Below are positions 1-12,500 of a stretch of DNA of 64,000 bases, piece by piece. Made by a program: the position numbers and the translations under genes. Every line of letters starts with the position of its first letter. Positions within the stretch are counted from its first letter, which is position 1. The stretch lies in the NCBI GenBank assembly GCA_023238725.1, contig CM041553.1, positions 8,021,001 to 8,085,000 of the forward strand. Reading direction: 5' to 3'. The notes under the pieces are model-generated. The model made no database searches. It was given only the letters and a program-made list of their open reading frames with translations, and was not told the origin of the DNA. The stretch is from Scortum barcoo (taxonomy: Eukaryota; Chordata; Actinopteri; Centrarchiformes; Terapontidae).

Positions 1-349
1 CCAGTTTTGGTGATATTTTTTTTATTTGGTCGACACTCGTGAGCAGGAGTAGATGACCTTTTGGAAAATAGAAACTTGTTTTAATTCACAATGTGAGGCT
101 TTGTTTTCATAATGATATTAAGCATCACATTTTCCATTCTATGAAGTCTATGGTGAGCTCTGTATCAGAATCTGAATATTAAAAAGGAATTGCTCAGGAA
201 AGAAAGGGTGTAATAAACCTACAAACATTAAGGAAAATTACTGAAGGGACTGTGAAGAGAGGAGATTACTTTGTGAGTGCAGGAGAGCAGCTTCTTACCT
301 TACATCTACCACTTAGTAAACCGTTCATCTTGCTGCTTTTCTTCTACAG
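1..349. other. slc26a11 intronic sequence, no exon recognised
   Basis: This is AT-rich sequence before the first recognisable slc26a11 exon. It ends in a pyrimidine-rich tract and CAG at 347-349 that act as the acceptor for the exon at 350. I saw no conserved coding segment in it. It is most likely the intron upstream of that exon, with the 5' part of the gene lying outside the window. Confidence 0.6.
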
Positions 350-3300
350 GTTTCCTGCTGGACTTCATCTCTTTCCCTGTCATAAAAGGCTTCACTTGTG
401 CTGCTGCTGTAACTATTAGCTTTGGCCAGGTCAAGGTGAGAGTTAAAGTGAGATTTTATAACCTCTAAAGAAGAAATAACACATCTTGCTCTCAACAAAC
501 CCTTTTTTAATTTAATTAAATGAACTTCCTGCTACAGTCTTACTTTAAAGACTTTAAAGAGGAAAAAATGCTCTCCTGTGCCAAATATAGAAACTACAAT
601 GATATAATTAAAAGTGCATGTCCATTAGATTTGGGTGTGCAAAAAACTAAAAAGAGAGAGAGAAGTCCTCGTGTTCATAATTTAACCAGATCTACAACTC
701 TTCTGTCAGAAGTTTCAGCTGATGGCAGTCCGGTTGTTTCTGTTTCTAGAATATCTTGGGAATCCACAACGTTCCCCAAGAGTTCTTCCTGGAGGTTTAC
801 TACACCTTCTACAAGATCCCAGAAGCCAGGATAGGTGATGTGATTCTGGGTCTGCTTTGTCTCACTCTGCTGGTTCTGTTGTTGTTCATGAAGACGAGTC
901 TGGGCTCTGACGCGGATGTTCCCAACTCCACCTTCTCCAGAGTCGCCAGGAAACTAGTGTGGACTGTTTCTACCAGTCAGTACCTGTGTGTTTGTGACTG
1001 TGTGTGTGTGTGTATGCGTGTGTGTGTTTGTGCGCGTGTATAAGGATGACAAGTATGTCAAATACTAAAAACTGTTCCTTTAGCTTTATTTCTATTTCTA
1101 TTTCATTTGCTATGAATAAATTGCTTTCCTGAATGTGATCTGTCTCTTTTTTTAGTGATTGATGGTGTATAATATTTTTTCAGTGTGTCTGCAATATGTT
1201 TTAATGATACTTTTCTAAAACCTTCCTCTCTCCTCTAATCTTTTATTTCTTCTCTGTCTTTGCAAGTGCGAAACGCTCTGGTGGTCGTGGCTGCATCCCT
1301 CGTAGCATTCTCCTGGGATGCTTACGGTTATCACGTGTTCACAATCACTGGGAAAACTTCCCAAGGGCTCCCACCGTTCAGGCCTCCACCCACCTCAGAC
1401 ACCACAGCCAACGGCACTGTCATCTCCTTTGGAGAGATTGTAGAGGTAAGGAGCGGAGACACGAGGGCAGCTGCAGGGTGAATCTTTTTGCTAAATGATT
1501 GAACTGCAACTTTCACTTCCCCAAATCTTTCCTGTTCATATGAAGAGCAGCTGACTCATCATTTCCCCTCTGTGTGTTTTGTGCAGGGCTTTGGAGAAGG
1601 GCTTGTTGTGATTCCCTTCATGGGCCTGTTGGAGAGCATTGCTATTGCCAAGGCCTTTGGTAAGTTGTAGCCTTGCTGGCAGCATGGCTCTAGGATTAAT
1701 AATGTCACTCTGTTTGTCCACCACCAGAATGAAATATCTCAGCAACTGTGGGACAGATTTCCATGAAATTTGGGACATGGTATGGTAGTGACTGTTGACT
1801 GATTTTAACTTCCTGTTTCTCCTCAGCCAGTCAGAATGATTACAGAATTGATGCCAACCAGGAGCTGCTGGCTATTGGTTTGACCAACATCATGGGCTCT
1901 TTTGTGTCGGCCTACCCGGTCACTGGCAGCTTTGGGAGGTGTGTGTGTGTGTGTGCATGCACATGTTTATTTGTGTTATAGGGACATAAACTGTGCTGTC
2001 ACATTGTGGGGACTCGTTTCTCTTATAGTCACCATAATGTTAACAATTGCATTTTAAGACGAAAGCTTGAGCTAAGGTTAGGGTAAGGGTGGGGCAAGTA
2101 GCGGTTATGGTTAGGGTAAGTGTCAGGGAAAGTCAGTGTAAAATTATTAAAACATGACTGTGTGTATGTGCGCTTGTGTGAGGGAGAGAGAGACAAACAA
2201 AGACAGAGAGATCTTAAGATGTTATGTATTTACAGTGTTATGTTTTCTCATCACATCAAGGACAGCAGTTAACTCCCAGACTGGTGTTTGCACTCCAGCT
2301 GGAGGGATTGTCACAAGTGAGTCTCGACGCTTTCAGCTTTCAGTGTGTGTCTTCCACCCTCTTGTGGCAGTTTGTGTAAACACGTTAGCCTTTCTTCTCT
2401 CCTGTCTTTGCTTCCTTTTCCCACTCTGTGTCTTCTAGTGAGATGTCCTGTGTGTTGTCATGGAGGTCAGAGATAGAAAGAAACATCAAGAACTGGCTTT
2501 AGCAGACATGAGAACACACTCTTTTCTCTTTATAAAGCTTTCCAGCCTCCTTCTCTCTCTCTCTTTTTTTCTCTAATTTAAATGTGTGGTGAGATTTAAT
2601 TTCTGTCATTTTTCTTACGTTTGAAATGTGTCATTTCTCTAAATTCACCATCTCTCTGTATGTTTTTGCAGGTGTCATAGTGTTGCTTTCCCTGGCGTTC
2701 CTCATGCCGGCCTTCTACTACATCCCCAAAGCTTCTCTTGCTGCTGTTGTCATCTGTGCTGTAGCTCCAATGTTGGATTACCGTGTCGTGGCCAAGATGT
2801 GGAAGATACGCAGTGGGTGTCTGCTCAGTTTTTTTTTTTCTTCACTTAAGTGTGTCTCACATGTATCTGCTTTGTTTACATGTGGTCTCATGCTCATGTG
2901 TCTTCCGCAGAGCTGGACCTGTTGCCTTTTGTTGTGACGTTCCTGATGAGTTTCTGGCAGGTGCAGTACGGCATCGTAGGAGGTGTAACCGTATCTGGAG
3001 TCTTGCTGCTGTACAAAGCTGCAAGACCCCAAATCAAGGTACAATGATATTCTATACAGAATTGAATGTGAGTGAGTGTGACACTTTAGGGAAGAGGTAA
3101 TTATGAGACATATTTGCCAGAACGCAAATGTTGCTCTGCTTGTTTTTTGTGGAGGTATTTTTACTGGACATGAGTACTATTATTAAAATTACTTTAAATC
3201 TATCTGGATGATTTAACCATCCAGAGCTACAAACTAAATACAAGACGGAGTTAAATTAAAAGATACGGTGCTGCTCCTTGTCCATGTTTCCAGTAGCCAG

Positions 3301-5162
3301 AAATCTGAGATCATGTGATGACCTTACCTTGTGACAAAAACTTATAGGCTTGAAGCTGGCTGCTGAGAGACTAAAATACTGTTTAAAAAAGATTGACAAT
3401 GCACCCAGTGTGCATACTATTATTATTGGTTTTGATTATTTGGAATCTTATTCATGAAAGTGTCTGAGTTAATGCTAACATATCCTGGAAAGTACACAAA
3501 CACATATGATTTCTAAGTACTAAGTGATTTCCGACAACTAGCTATACTAGAGTGTGCTTGAATTGCAGACTTTAAGTAATATGAGAGCATACTATTGCAC
3601 AAAGGAACTTACCGGCATTAAGTATTGTGAAAAACCTTATTATCTTGCAACAGGACAAAGTACTAAATCAACCATTTGCCATAGAACAATAAACTAATAG
3701 AGGATGTGAGTCTAGAAATAAAAAATGCACAAAAGGACCACAATGATTCCTGTAAATAGTGATAAGAAGTGATACATCACTATAATAAATAAATAAATAA
3801 ATAAATAAATAAATTAAACTGGGAAAATGAGAAAGGTGATGAAATTTTGGTGCCTTGAGCCGAGGCCTCTTTAGAAACATTTGAGTCAATAGTCACTTCA
3901 GTCATCGAATTGGAAGAGTGACTCTCCCATCCCAGTTTCTCACAACCTCATAGACCTTTTCGCATTGACTCAACAAGACAATGTCATGCTCCAGATTGCT
4001 CTTGCTCCATGTAATACATGAATATACTAACTGAATGAGAGCAAGATATGAAGTTTGAGGAAAGGTGAAAGCCACAGCGCTCCTTTAACATCATAAAATC
4101 ATCAAGCACAGATAGTATCAGGTCGTTTTTCTGTGCCTGTTGTGAGCAGGTGTCTGATCACGGTGTGCTGGTTATGGAGTTGGACAGTGGACTCAGCTTT
4201 CCTGCCACAGAGTACCTCAGCCGAATCTTACACACTCAGGCTCTGCAGGGTAAAGATTTGTTTCTTTGTTCAAAGGAGACTTCGCATTAAACATTATTGT
4301 GTGCAGTGGTTTTTATCTCTTTCAACCACCTCCTCCCCTTCATTCACTCCCCCTTTAATGTATCTCCCCCAGCGTCTCCTCCGCGGTCAGTAGTCCTGGA
4401 TTGCCATCATGTCAGCGTCATAGATTACTCAGTGATCAACGAGCTCACTGACCTGCTGAGGCAGTTCAAACAACGGGAACTGCAGCTGGTCTTCTCCGGA
4501 CTGCAGGTACAACCCTTAGCCCTACAGACTTTGACTGAACACTGAGGTTGTTTTTCTTTCAACGAGGATGGTGCATTTGTTCACTGAGAATTTCAGAATA
4601 CAAGGCCTTTTTATTTGAGTCCAGAGTTCAACACAGCAAAATAAAAAAGTAATATTTTATAAAAAGGCCTTCAACCAGTAGAGTACTTACCAATATACAC
4701 ATGCAGATACGAGGGAGATCAAGATGTGAAGTCAAGGAATAATCTGGAAATATAGAAAGAATTTATACTGGAGATATTTTGACTGTACCACGTGACATTA
4801 GGTAAGGTACATGCTGTTTTAAAAATACCTACAATATATTTTTTCTTAGATTGTTTCCTCCTTATTCCCTAATTTCACATCTTGTTCCATTGTCACTATC
4901 GGTACACACTCCTACTGGTGCATCTTTGTTACAAAAAAGGATACTGTAAATTGGGAAGAATTACACAAGTCGTTTTATACAGTCTTACCAGAATCTATAT
5001 TCGTCTTCCCTCCATTTTTTTCTCACTCTGTCCCTGTCTTCCTCCCACCTTTAGCCCTCTGTACTGAAGGTCCTCCTTGCAGCAGATCTGGAGGGCTTCA
5101 GGCACACAGACAGTGTGGAGGTAGCACTGCAGATGGCGACGGAGAGCCTCCTCAATGTCTGA
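350..5162 (+). CDS. slc26a11: SLC26A11-like sulfate/anion transporter (3' part of gene)
   Basis: A member of the SLC26 family of multipass membrane anion exchangers; the mammalian protein is described as a sodium-independent sulfate transporter. Eleven exons were joined by eye: 350-435, 750-975, 1267-1445, 1587-1659, 1827-1938, 2261-2316, 2672-2812, 2911-3038, 4150-4249, 4373-4506 and 5055-5162 (stop TGA). The phases agree and give about 446 residues. The first visible exon begins GFLLDFISFPVIKGFT, a transmembrane segment of the family. Later landmarks are RIDANQELLAIGLTN, YPVTGSFGRTAVN and FYYIPKASLAAVV. The last three exons encode the STAS domain (VLDCHHVSVIDYS). The human protein is about 600 residues, so roughly the first quarter lies left of the window. 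The exon pattern and residue matches favour SLC26A11 over other SLC26 members. No frame break was seen. Confidence 0.93.
966..1040. repeat. imperfect (TG)n microsatellite
   Basis: Interrupted TG/CG-rich dinucleotide tract in an slc26a11 intron, starting just after the donor of the exon that ends at 975. It is a simple length-variable repeat. Confidence 0.8.
1940..2135. repeat. (GT)n followed by degenerate TTAGGG-like interspersed repeat
   Basis: A GT tract beside the donor at 1938 leads into a stretch with several GGTTAGGGTAAG-type units (about 2076-2125). Such degenerate TTAGGG-like runs next to (GT)n recur in introns of fish genomes. I take it as an old interspersed repeat, not a telomere remnant, because the units are few and uneven. 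Confidence 0.5.
3419..3835. repeat. copy A of a diverged direct repeat (empty TTAA site)
   Basis: Located in the slc26a11 intron between the exons ending at 3038 and starting at 4150. It matches 7243-8537 over two long blocks: from TTATTGGTTTT through ATATGATTTCTAAG, and from ATGAGAGCATACTATTGCAC through AATGAGAAAGG. At about 3572-3576 this copy reads CTTTAAGT, where copy B carries an 865-bp insertion. Near its end it has gained an (AAAT)n microsatellite (about 3783-3813). It encodes nothing recognisable and the repeat family is unknown to me. Confidence 0.85.
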
Positions 5163-7242
5163 CACAAAAATCTGTCCTAATCACAGGCTGGAGAGAAGAT
5201 GTGGGACAAACAGTTGAACAACACTGAACAGTGACATTTTACATCTGGGAGTACTGAGCTGGTATGAAGTTCAAAAGTGACTAACTACCTCCAACAACTG
5301 ATTTACTGCAGGCATACAGCGACTGCCAGTGGCCAAGGCGATGCCCCTCTTTTTCCGCCAAAAGAAAGTGTTGCATTCATTACCATTGCACAACAACATC
5401 AGACCAGAAGTGAGTTTTATGGAATTTTATGTCCTTTCTGGGGACATTGTGTATTTTGTATGAATGAAGAGTTAATGAGATAAATAATATTGATGTGTTT
5501 CACATATATATAATTTTTTTTTACTTAAACAGTAATAAAGGTGAAGTTGATAGGTGAGCTTCCAGAGACCAAATCTGAATTTCTGAATAAGAGTTTGGAC
5601 AACAGGGACACTAACACATATGCCACCTGTCATTATGGTTCATTTTATTTATCTGTGATTTTTAATTAATAAATACTTACATGTTACATGTATTTGTGTG
5701 CTTGTGTACTCAGAAATATTTCTGTTACTGTGAAGTCACAGACTACTTTTGTACAGAAGATGTATCAAAATCTTGTAAGTCAGGTTGTCATAACATTTTC
5801 TGAGTATATTAATTCTCCTAGGGGGAAGACCCCGCAACACTAATTTCAAAACAACTGCTAAAGCTCCTCATAGCACCATTTACCGCAAATTTCAAGCAGG
5901 GGTTTCCGGTGATCACAAACCATAGATGCATGGGGAGTTTAATATATGCATTAAGGCTGAATAACATCCATTTTAATGTGAAATCTGTGACAAGACCTTT
6001 ATAGAACTGGTATAATCTACCAATCCATGACCTGAGTGTGCAGTATTTTTAGGCTGAATACAGACAAGCTACAGCCATACAGTTGTATTTGAATTATATT
6101 TATGATTGAATTAAATCCCTCTGTAGAGATCTGTTTGTTGTAATGTAATGAAACACGATCACTTCCAAGTGGGGTGAATCATTTTTATAGTCATGGTAAC
6201 AGTCATACCGTGACAACCATCATCACCTGATTTTCTGTACAAGCCTACATTGTATCAGTAGAGAATAAACAGCATAAAATACTTCAAAGTGTCTATTTTA
6301 AAAAGGTAACCTATAAAGTAGTTTAACACACCTGGTGTATGTTTATCAAGACAGTTTGGTCTGTAAGTAAGGTCCAAAAGTTCAACCCTTCAATGAGCTA
6401 CACGTACAAAAGTTTGTATGTATTGTGCTTCCCTGACAATCAGGTCACTCTCAGGACTCCTGTTACTTCTGTATAATATCGAGAAACTGTTTTCATCTTA
6501 AATGCATTTTAAAATCAAAGTTTTTGCCTAAATCTGAAATGTGGTCTGCATTTGGCTTGCACTAGCACTACTTTACTTTAACATGAGCTGCAGTGATTCA
6601 TATCCAGCATATGAATTTATTATTGATATTCACACACCACACTTTCTTATCAGTCAAGGTTATTTAAGTTTGTATCAGTTAAGAGCACCATGGGAATCAA
6701 TAAATAAGTCCTGAAAAATTCCAGAAGGGCAAACTGATAGTCGTTGACAGCATCTTTGAATCTGAATTTGTGCTAAACAGTAACTTTACAATCTTGGTAG
6801 CTTAGTGATGCATTAAGAATAAAGGGAAATGAATAAAAGAATAGCCATGGGGTCACCTTTCTCCCATACTGAGGTTTACTTGTATGAGGGACATATTGAA
6901 CAGATTATGAAACAGTTTCTATCTGGTTTCTACCTGATATCTGATACTGCTATGTGAAGGGAGGATAGAGACTGTCATGGGTCCAGTAAAGAGTGACGAG
7001 AATCCCACTTTGACTCAAGATCAGGAAGGGCCCTGTTAAATCAACAGGGACTTATATACTAATATCATGTAATGACAACTGAGCAAAGCTAGTAAGCGAA
7101 TGTCAAGATAAGATTTTGTAGTTCAAATGGGCTCAATGTAAGTCACCACATCAGTTATGTCATTACTCAGGCCAAAGCTGTTCAAGATAAAACACCCACC
7201 ATGTTAATCTGTTAACGTGTTGTAACCTGTTGTGTTCTTTAT
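5163..7242. other. slc26a11 3' flank and gene-free AT-rich DNA
   Basis: AT-rich DNA downstream of the slc26a11 stop codon. An AATAAA at 5668-5673 is a plausible polyadenylation signal for slc26a11, giving a 3' UTR of about 0.5 kb. No open frame resembling a known protein was seen on either strand. Confidence 0.6.
5668..5673 (+). terminator. candidate slc26a11 polyadenylation signal
   Basis: AATAAA about 0.5 kb after the stop codon, followed by TG-rich sequence (TGTATTTGTGTGCTTGTG) of the kind found downstream of cleavage sites. Placement is by motif only. Confidence 0.5.
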
Positions 7243-8537
7243 TATTGGTTTTCATTATTTGGAATCTTATTCATGAAACTGTTTGAGTTAATGCTAACAC
7301 ATCCTGGAAAGTACACAAGCACATATGATTTCTAAGAACTATTTCTGCCTGTGCGACTGAATGTTATATTTGAATAAGACTTTCTGACACCTAGCTCTAC
7401 TAGAGCCTTTAACCTGTTAAACTTCAGCGTCTCCCAGTTAGGGAACTATGACCCAGTTAGTGAACTCTGAGGTCGCTCCACAACAAAAAAACATAAAACT
7501 AAAATGTTAGGTCCCCTTTTGTCTCACCTCAAAAAAGGACTGTTTCCAGCTGTGGCATGACAAATAGTTAGTTACACAATAGTTTAGATTGTGTAAGTCG
7601 CTGTGTTGTTTTTATAATTGGCACTTTACAGTTTACAGTTTGTTTTAATTTTTATGATAAATAAATCTGTTTCACTTTGATTCAAACTTCAGTTGCTTTG
7701 TATGTTTTTTTCTGTGAAAAATGAACAGAGGTCTGGTTCATTTTTCAAAAGGAGTTTGTAAACTGTTGTAAATTTATGTAATAAACACCCATAGTGACAT
7801 AAAAGTGAAATATATAGTTTGGTACATCAAAAGTTTCAAATGGCATAGATGGTGTCAAAATGTGCCAAAATAACCATTTAGGAGATTCCACCTAAATTGT
7901 ACTAAAACATCTATAATTTTGCTCTTCCTCACTTCACAAGAATCAATCTTGACAGAGATAATGTTCACATATTTTGCTATGCTTTGATTTAGATTAAGAG
8001 CTGCAAGTGCATCATTTCAAAGAGATATTCATTGTAAAAGTGTGAATTTGTATTTGGCGGAAATGAAATCTGTCATTTATGCTGTGTGCCATCCTTAATC
8101 TACTCTGAGCCAGTGACATAAATACTGATACTTACACATCTGAAATCTTACAAGTGTTCCCTTTATTATGACAACAAAATTATTCAAATACACCTCGTAG
8201 ATGCAGAGATATACTTTATTCAGTTTGGGTATGTCATTTTGTGCAAAGGAATAAAAAAGAGGCTGGGACCTAACAGGTTAAGTTATATGAGAGCATACTA
8301 TTGCACAAAGGAACGTACTGGCATAACGTATTGTGAAAACATATTATCTTGCAATGGGACAAAGTACTAAATCAACGATTTACCATAGAATAATAAACTA
8401 ATAAAGAGAATGTGAGTCTAGAAATAAAAAATACACAAAAGGCCACAATGATTCCTGTAAATAGTGATAAGAAGTGATACATCACTATAATAAAAACCCA
8501 ATAAAATCAAAAATCAAACTGGGAACATGAGAAAGGT
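7243..8537. repeat. copy B of the direct repeat, interrupted by a TTAA element
   Basis: Second copy of the repeat seen at 3419-3835, in the same orientation and about 3.8 kb downstream, outside the slc26a11 coding region. The blocks 7243-7345 and 8282-8537 match copy A. Between them lie about 60 bp of diverged sequence and the insert at 7413-8277. The two copies differ at scattered bases, so the duplication, or the two repeat insertions, is not recent. Confidence 0.85.
7413..8277. mobile_element. non-autonomous piggyBac-like element (865 bp), TTAA target duplication
   Basis: The insert is flanked on both sides by TTAA (7409-7412 and 8278-8281). It begins CCTGTTAAACTTCAGC and its right end read on the other strand begins CCTGTTAGGTCCCAGC, which are short imperfect terminal inverted repeats sharing CCTGTTA and CAGC. 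The homologous repeat copy at 3419-3835 carries a single TTAA at this point, as expected for an unoccupied site. Duplication of a TTAA target is the hallmark of the piggyBac superfamily. No transposase frame is visible inside, so it would have been moved in trans. Family assignment is an inference from the target site and end structure. Confidence 0.72.
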
Positions 8538-9377
8538 CACCACTCTGGTACTAGAGTGGACTAGTAGCTTTCCGTGTTTGTTTCCTGCTCCAAATTTGAG
8601 ACACTGAGCCATAAAAACAAACCTTTTCAAAGTCAAACAGTTGAATATTTAATTCAGAAACATAAGATGAGGTCCAACTTGCACATGCCATACAGTCAGA
8701 ATGAGATGATGAGATGAGGTGCCCAGTGCCAGTTTGATTCACTAATGATGATGAGTGTTGCGATTCACTGAATGTCACCTGACATCAAATGGTTCATACC
8801 TTTGGAAATCTATTTATAACTACATATCCATATTTCTTCTTAGGACATATACAACAAATGTTTATTTGATAAAACAATTCTAATTCATTGTATATTTACA
8901 ATTTCCAGAAATTAATGTCAACGGCATTTGCTCAGTCAGACTAAGTAAGACTGGAAATGAAACCGGTGAACCAGTGAGGTGTCATTTAAAGCTCTGGGAA
9001 AAGCAAGTAAGAAGACCTGGAGTTAAGATTATTTGGTCAAACTACTTCTTTCAGGATCAGCTAGGAACTTTCATGCTTAAAATTCAATTTATTCTCCAGC
9101 ACTTCAGTTACTGCTGTGAACAAAAGGTGGTTATAAGAGGGCTTCTAGGTAAATATCGAAATGCTGGAATGTGAAAACTTGTGAAAACCAAGAGGTCTCC
9201 ATTATGTTTGTTTAAACACTGACAAGAGATAGATTGTGGTGCAATAAACTATACTGACTCACATCTTTGAACAGTATCCTTTTGTCTTTTTGTGATTAAT
9301 AAGTAACTCTCATGATGTCATATTATACATTTTAGCTGTCAATGACTTATTTATGTATGTCTCCGTTGTACAGGGCC
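8538..9377. other. intergenic, no gene seen
   Basis: AT-rich spacer between the repeat region and the TATA box of the ZP-domain gene. Short open frames here resemble nothing known. I see no regulatory motif I can defend. Confidence 0.55.
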
Positions 9378-9383
9378 TATAAA
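9378..9383 (+). promoter_or_regulatory. TATA box of the ZP-domain gene
   Basis: TATAAA inside GGCCTATAAATTCTG, about 50 bp upstream of a strong splice donor (GTAAGT at 9427) that would end a short non-coding first exon. The start codon follows in the next exon at 9526. A TATA-driven promoter suits a tissue-restricted secreted protein, unlike the CpG-rich promoters of gng5, cc2d1a and mri1 in this window. Confidence 0.55.
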
Positions 9384-9525
9384 TTCTGACACTCACTCAC
9401 TCACGTTGGCTCTCAAAATTTTCACGGTAAGTACAACGGTAAGTACAAAAGCTGGCAAAGCAATGAATTTCATGCATGGTGACATAATTCTGAAATATGT
9501 TTTTGTCTTTTTCAGCAAGTTGCTT

Positions 9526-12500
9526 ATGCGGTCCATGATGGAGGTGTATGGGGGTTTGTTATTGCTCCTCATTTTTACAGGAGGCACTTCAGGTAAACCA
9601 TCTGACATCTTGTCATCTTGGGTTAGACATGACAAAAAAAGACATTCAATATTTGTAAAAATTAACTCATTAACTTCTAATTCATTAAATTTTCCCCTTA
9701 ATTTAAGATGGAAGCATTAAAAAGATTTTTGTCATTTGTATCAATACAGATAATATCTTTCTTACTTTGACTTTAATGTTATAAATAGATGCCATTTTTC
9801 TTGTCTGTACCATTATGTCAAATCTTATTTTCCTATACTAATACTCAATATGACATTATTATATAAAGTTTGGACATCCATGTGAAAACTTACAGAAAAG
9901 GTTACAGCTTTTCTGCTGGACATACCGCTGTAATAATAGTCCACCATGACACAGGAGCAGTATCAAGAGTTGTGTTCAGTGGTGACTTTAATGCCTTGAA
10001 AATGACTATGCAATACACACTTGATGTAATTGTACAGGCTTTACTTTGCGGCAGGGTTTCAACATATTTGTTTTTTTTCTGTGATTGTACTAGAACAGTT
10101 TATAACACTTGAGAATTATAAAAGTTGGTTTATGTCAGTTCCATGTATTAGTTTTATTTTCTGTAAGGCTGTAAGTTTTCATTTAGCTAGGCTACAGAAA
10201 ATTAGCAATAGTATGCATCAAACTATTCTCACTATTCGTACTTTTAACAGGGACTCTTGTCACCAGCTGTGATTCGTGTCATGATGAAGCCACCTGCCAG
10301 GAGCCACGAGAAAGAGGCGACTCTCTCACCACCCAGGCGCTCTCTTGTGTCTGTAAAGACGGCTTTGTAGGCGATGGCCTCACTTGTTACAATGCAAAAC
10401 TCTGCAATGACTCTTGCTGTAGCCAAGGTTATCACTGGTCACCAGACAAGGGCTGTGTGGACACTGACGAGTGCTCTCTCTCAGACTTTCCCTGTACTCC
10501 ACCTCAGGTTTGCCAAAACACCGCAGGCTCCTTCCAGTGCCTGGAGCCTTTTGCTGACATCAGATCAGGCCCCTCCTCCAAATCTCCCCAGTTTAGCTGT
10601 GGAAACACTGTTTGTCCTTCAGGCATGGACTGCATCAGCAATAATGCGACTCTAAGATGTGCTGACCCCTGTGAGCACTACACTGTGCTGGATGATAACT
10701 GGCGTTCAACAAATAACACATCAAATCAGATAATACACTGTGACAGAGATATTAACTGGCAAGGCTGGTATCGGCTGTTTCTGGGGGCAACCAGTGCTCG
10801 TATCCCAGAGAGGTGTGTAGGTGAATACAGGTGTGGAACCTATGCTCCTATGTGGATAACAACGCCTCATCCCACACAGCCTGATGAAATTGTAACTCGC
10901 ACTGTGTGTAATGTCTGGCCAGGCAGCTGCTGCTATTTTCCCTCACACACCATCCATGTCAAGCTCTGCTATGGAAACTTCTATGTTTACAAACTTGTGA
11001 AGCCATCCGTATGTTCGCTTGCATACTGTTCAGGTATTGTTCCATTAGAAACATCTTTACGCTGTAACAGCAAATTCAATTTTGACATCTAATCAACCCA
11101 TTTAAGAGTTTAAGGCAACACTGTTCTCTTGTTCTTGAATTCAATAAATAATTTATTCACAAAAATAAAAAAATAAAACCATTATCACTGTTTTTCATTG
11201 TAAACAGAGGCAAACAGAGCACACCCTGAAGTTTCACCAACCACATCTCCTCCAAGAACACAGACCTCTGCTGCCATCCAAGTCACTGTTACTGCCACAA
11301 CAACAGCAGGCAACAGCACAGGAGTTGAGGGGCAGGTCCGCCTAGCTGATGGAGGAAACAGCTCCTGCTCCGGCAGAGTGGAGATCTTCTATCGCGGACA
11401 GTGGGGGACGGTGTGTGACGATGCCTGGGACCTGGTTGATGCTCAGGTGGTATGTAGACAGCTGGGCTGTGGCAGGGTCCTGTCGGCACCGCATACTGCA
11501 CGTTTTGGACAGGGCAGTGGGCCGATATGGTTGGATGATGTCACATGCACAGGCAGCGAATCAAAGCTCTCCGAGTGCAGCCACCGAGGAATTGGATCTC
11601 ACAATTGTCACCACGGAGAGGATGCTGGTGTTGTCTGTGAAGGTAAATACAGCTAAAAGCAATGAAGTCTCACTGTGTAACTTGCTGTTTGTGGTGTAAC
11701 ATTTAGTTAGGAGGATTTTTATATCCACCTACAGGAGAAATATGAAAGATGTGCTTTGTACTGCTTTTATTATATGCATAATCTTTAGCCTGAAAACATT
11801 TTTGTCATTTTTGAGCAGAAAGCTGTCATTTTAAAAGGAATACCACCATCTTCACAAAGTCTACCTTTCATATGTGACTCCCATCAACAGTATTGCATCG
11901 CATGTTTTTCTGTTAGCTGGTTCACCAGTGAGGCTGGTCAACTCTGACAACCGCTGCTCCGGCAGAGTTGAGATCTACCACAATGGAATGTGGGGCACAG
12001 TGTGCGATGATAGCTGGGACCTGAAGGATGCCAATGTGGTGTGTAGACAGCTGGACTGTGGCCCTGCTCGTTCAGCACTACAAAATGCAGCTTTTGGACT
12101 GGGCAGTGGACCGATCTGGTTGGACGATGTCAGTTGTTTTGGAAATGAGCCATCGATAACAGACTGCAGACATCAAGGGTTTGGGGTCCACAACTGTGGT
12201 CACTGGGAAGATGCCAGTGTTGTTTGTGAATGTAGGTTTTCTTTTATATTTTCAAATGTTTTGATATAAAATAGTAAATACATACTGAAGTGATGGTTTA
12301 CAGAGGTTCTCATCTTGTGCTCATCTGGTACTTAGTGTTTACCATCTCATATAAAATCACTCATGCTCTTATTATGTGACCTTGTGTCTTCCTCTTTAGT
12401 CCAGCGCCCTCCACTCCAGCCTTCTCAGTTCATCTGTGGCCGTGATAAACTCCAAGTAGGGATGAGTATGTCTTCCCTGACATCCTCTGGTTTGAACCCA

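Noticed and set aside
2070..2125. Interstitial telomere remnant
   Set aside because: Only a few irregular GGTTAGGGTAAG-like units are present, within a repeat type common in fish introns.
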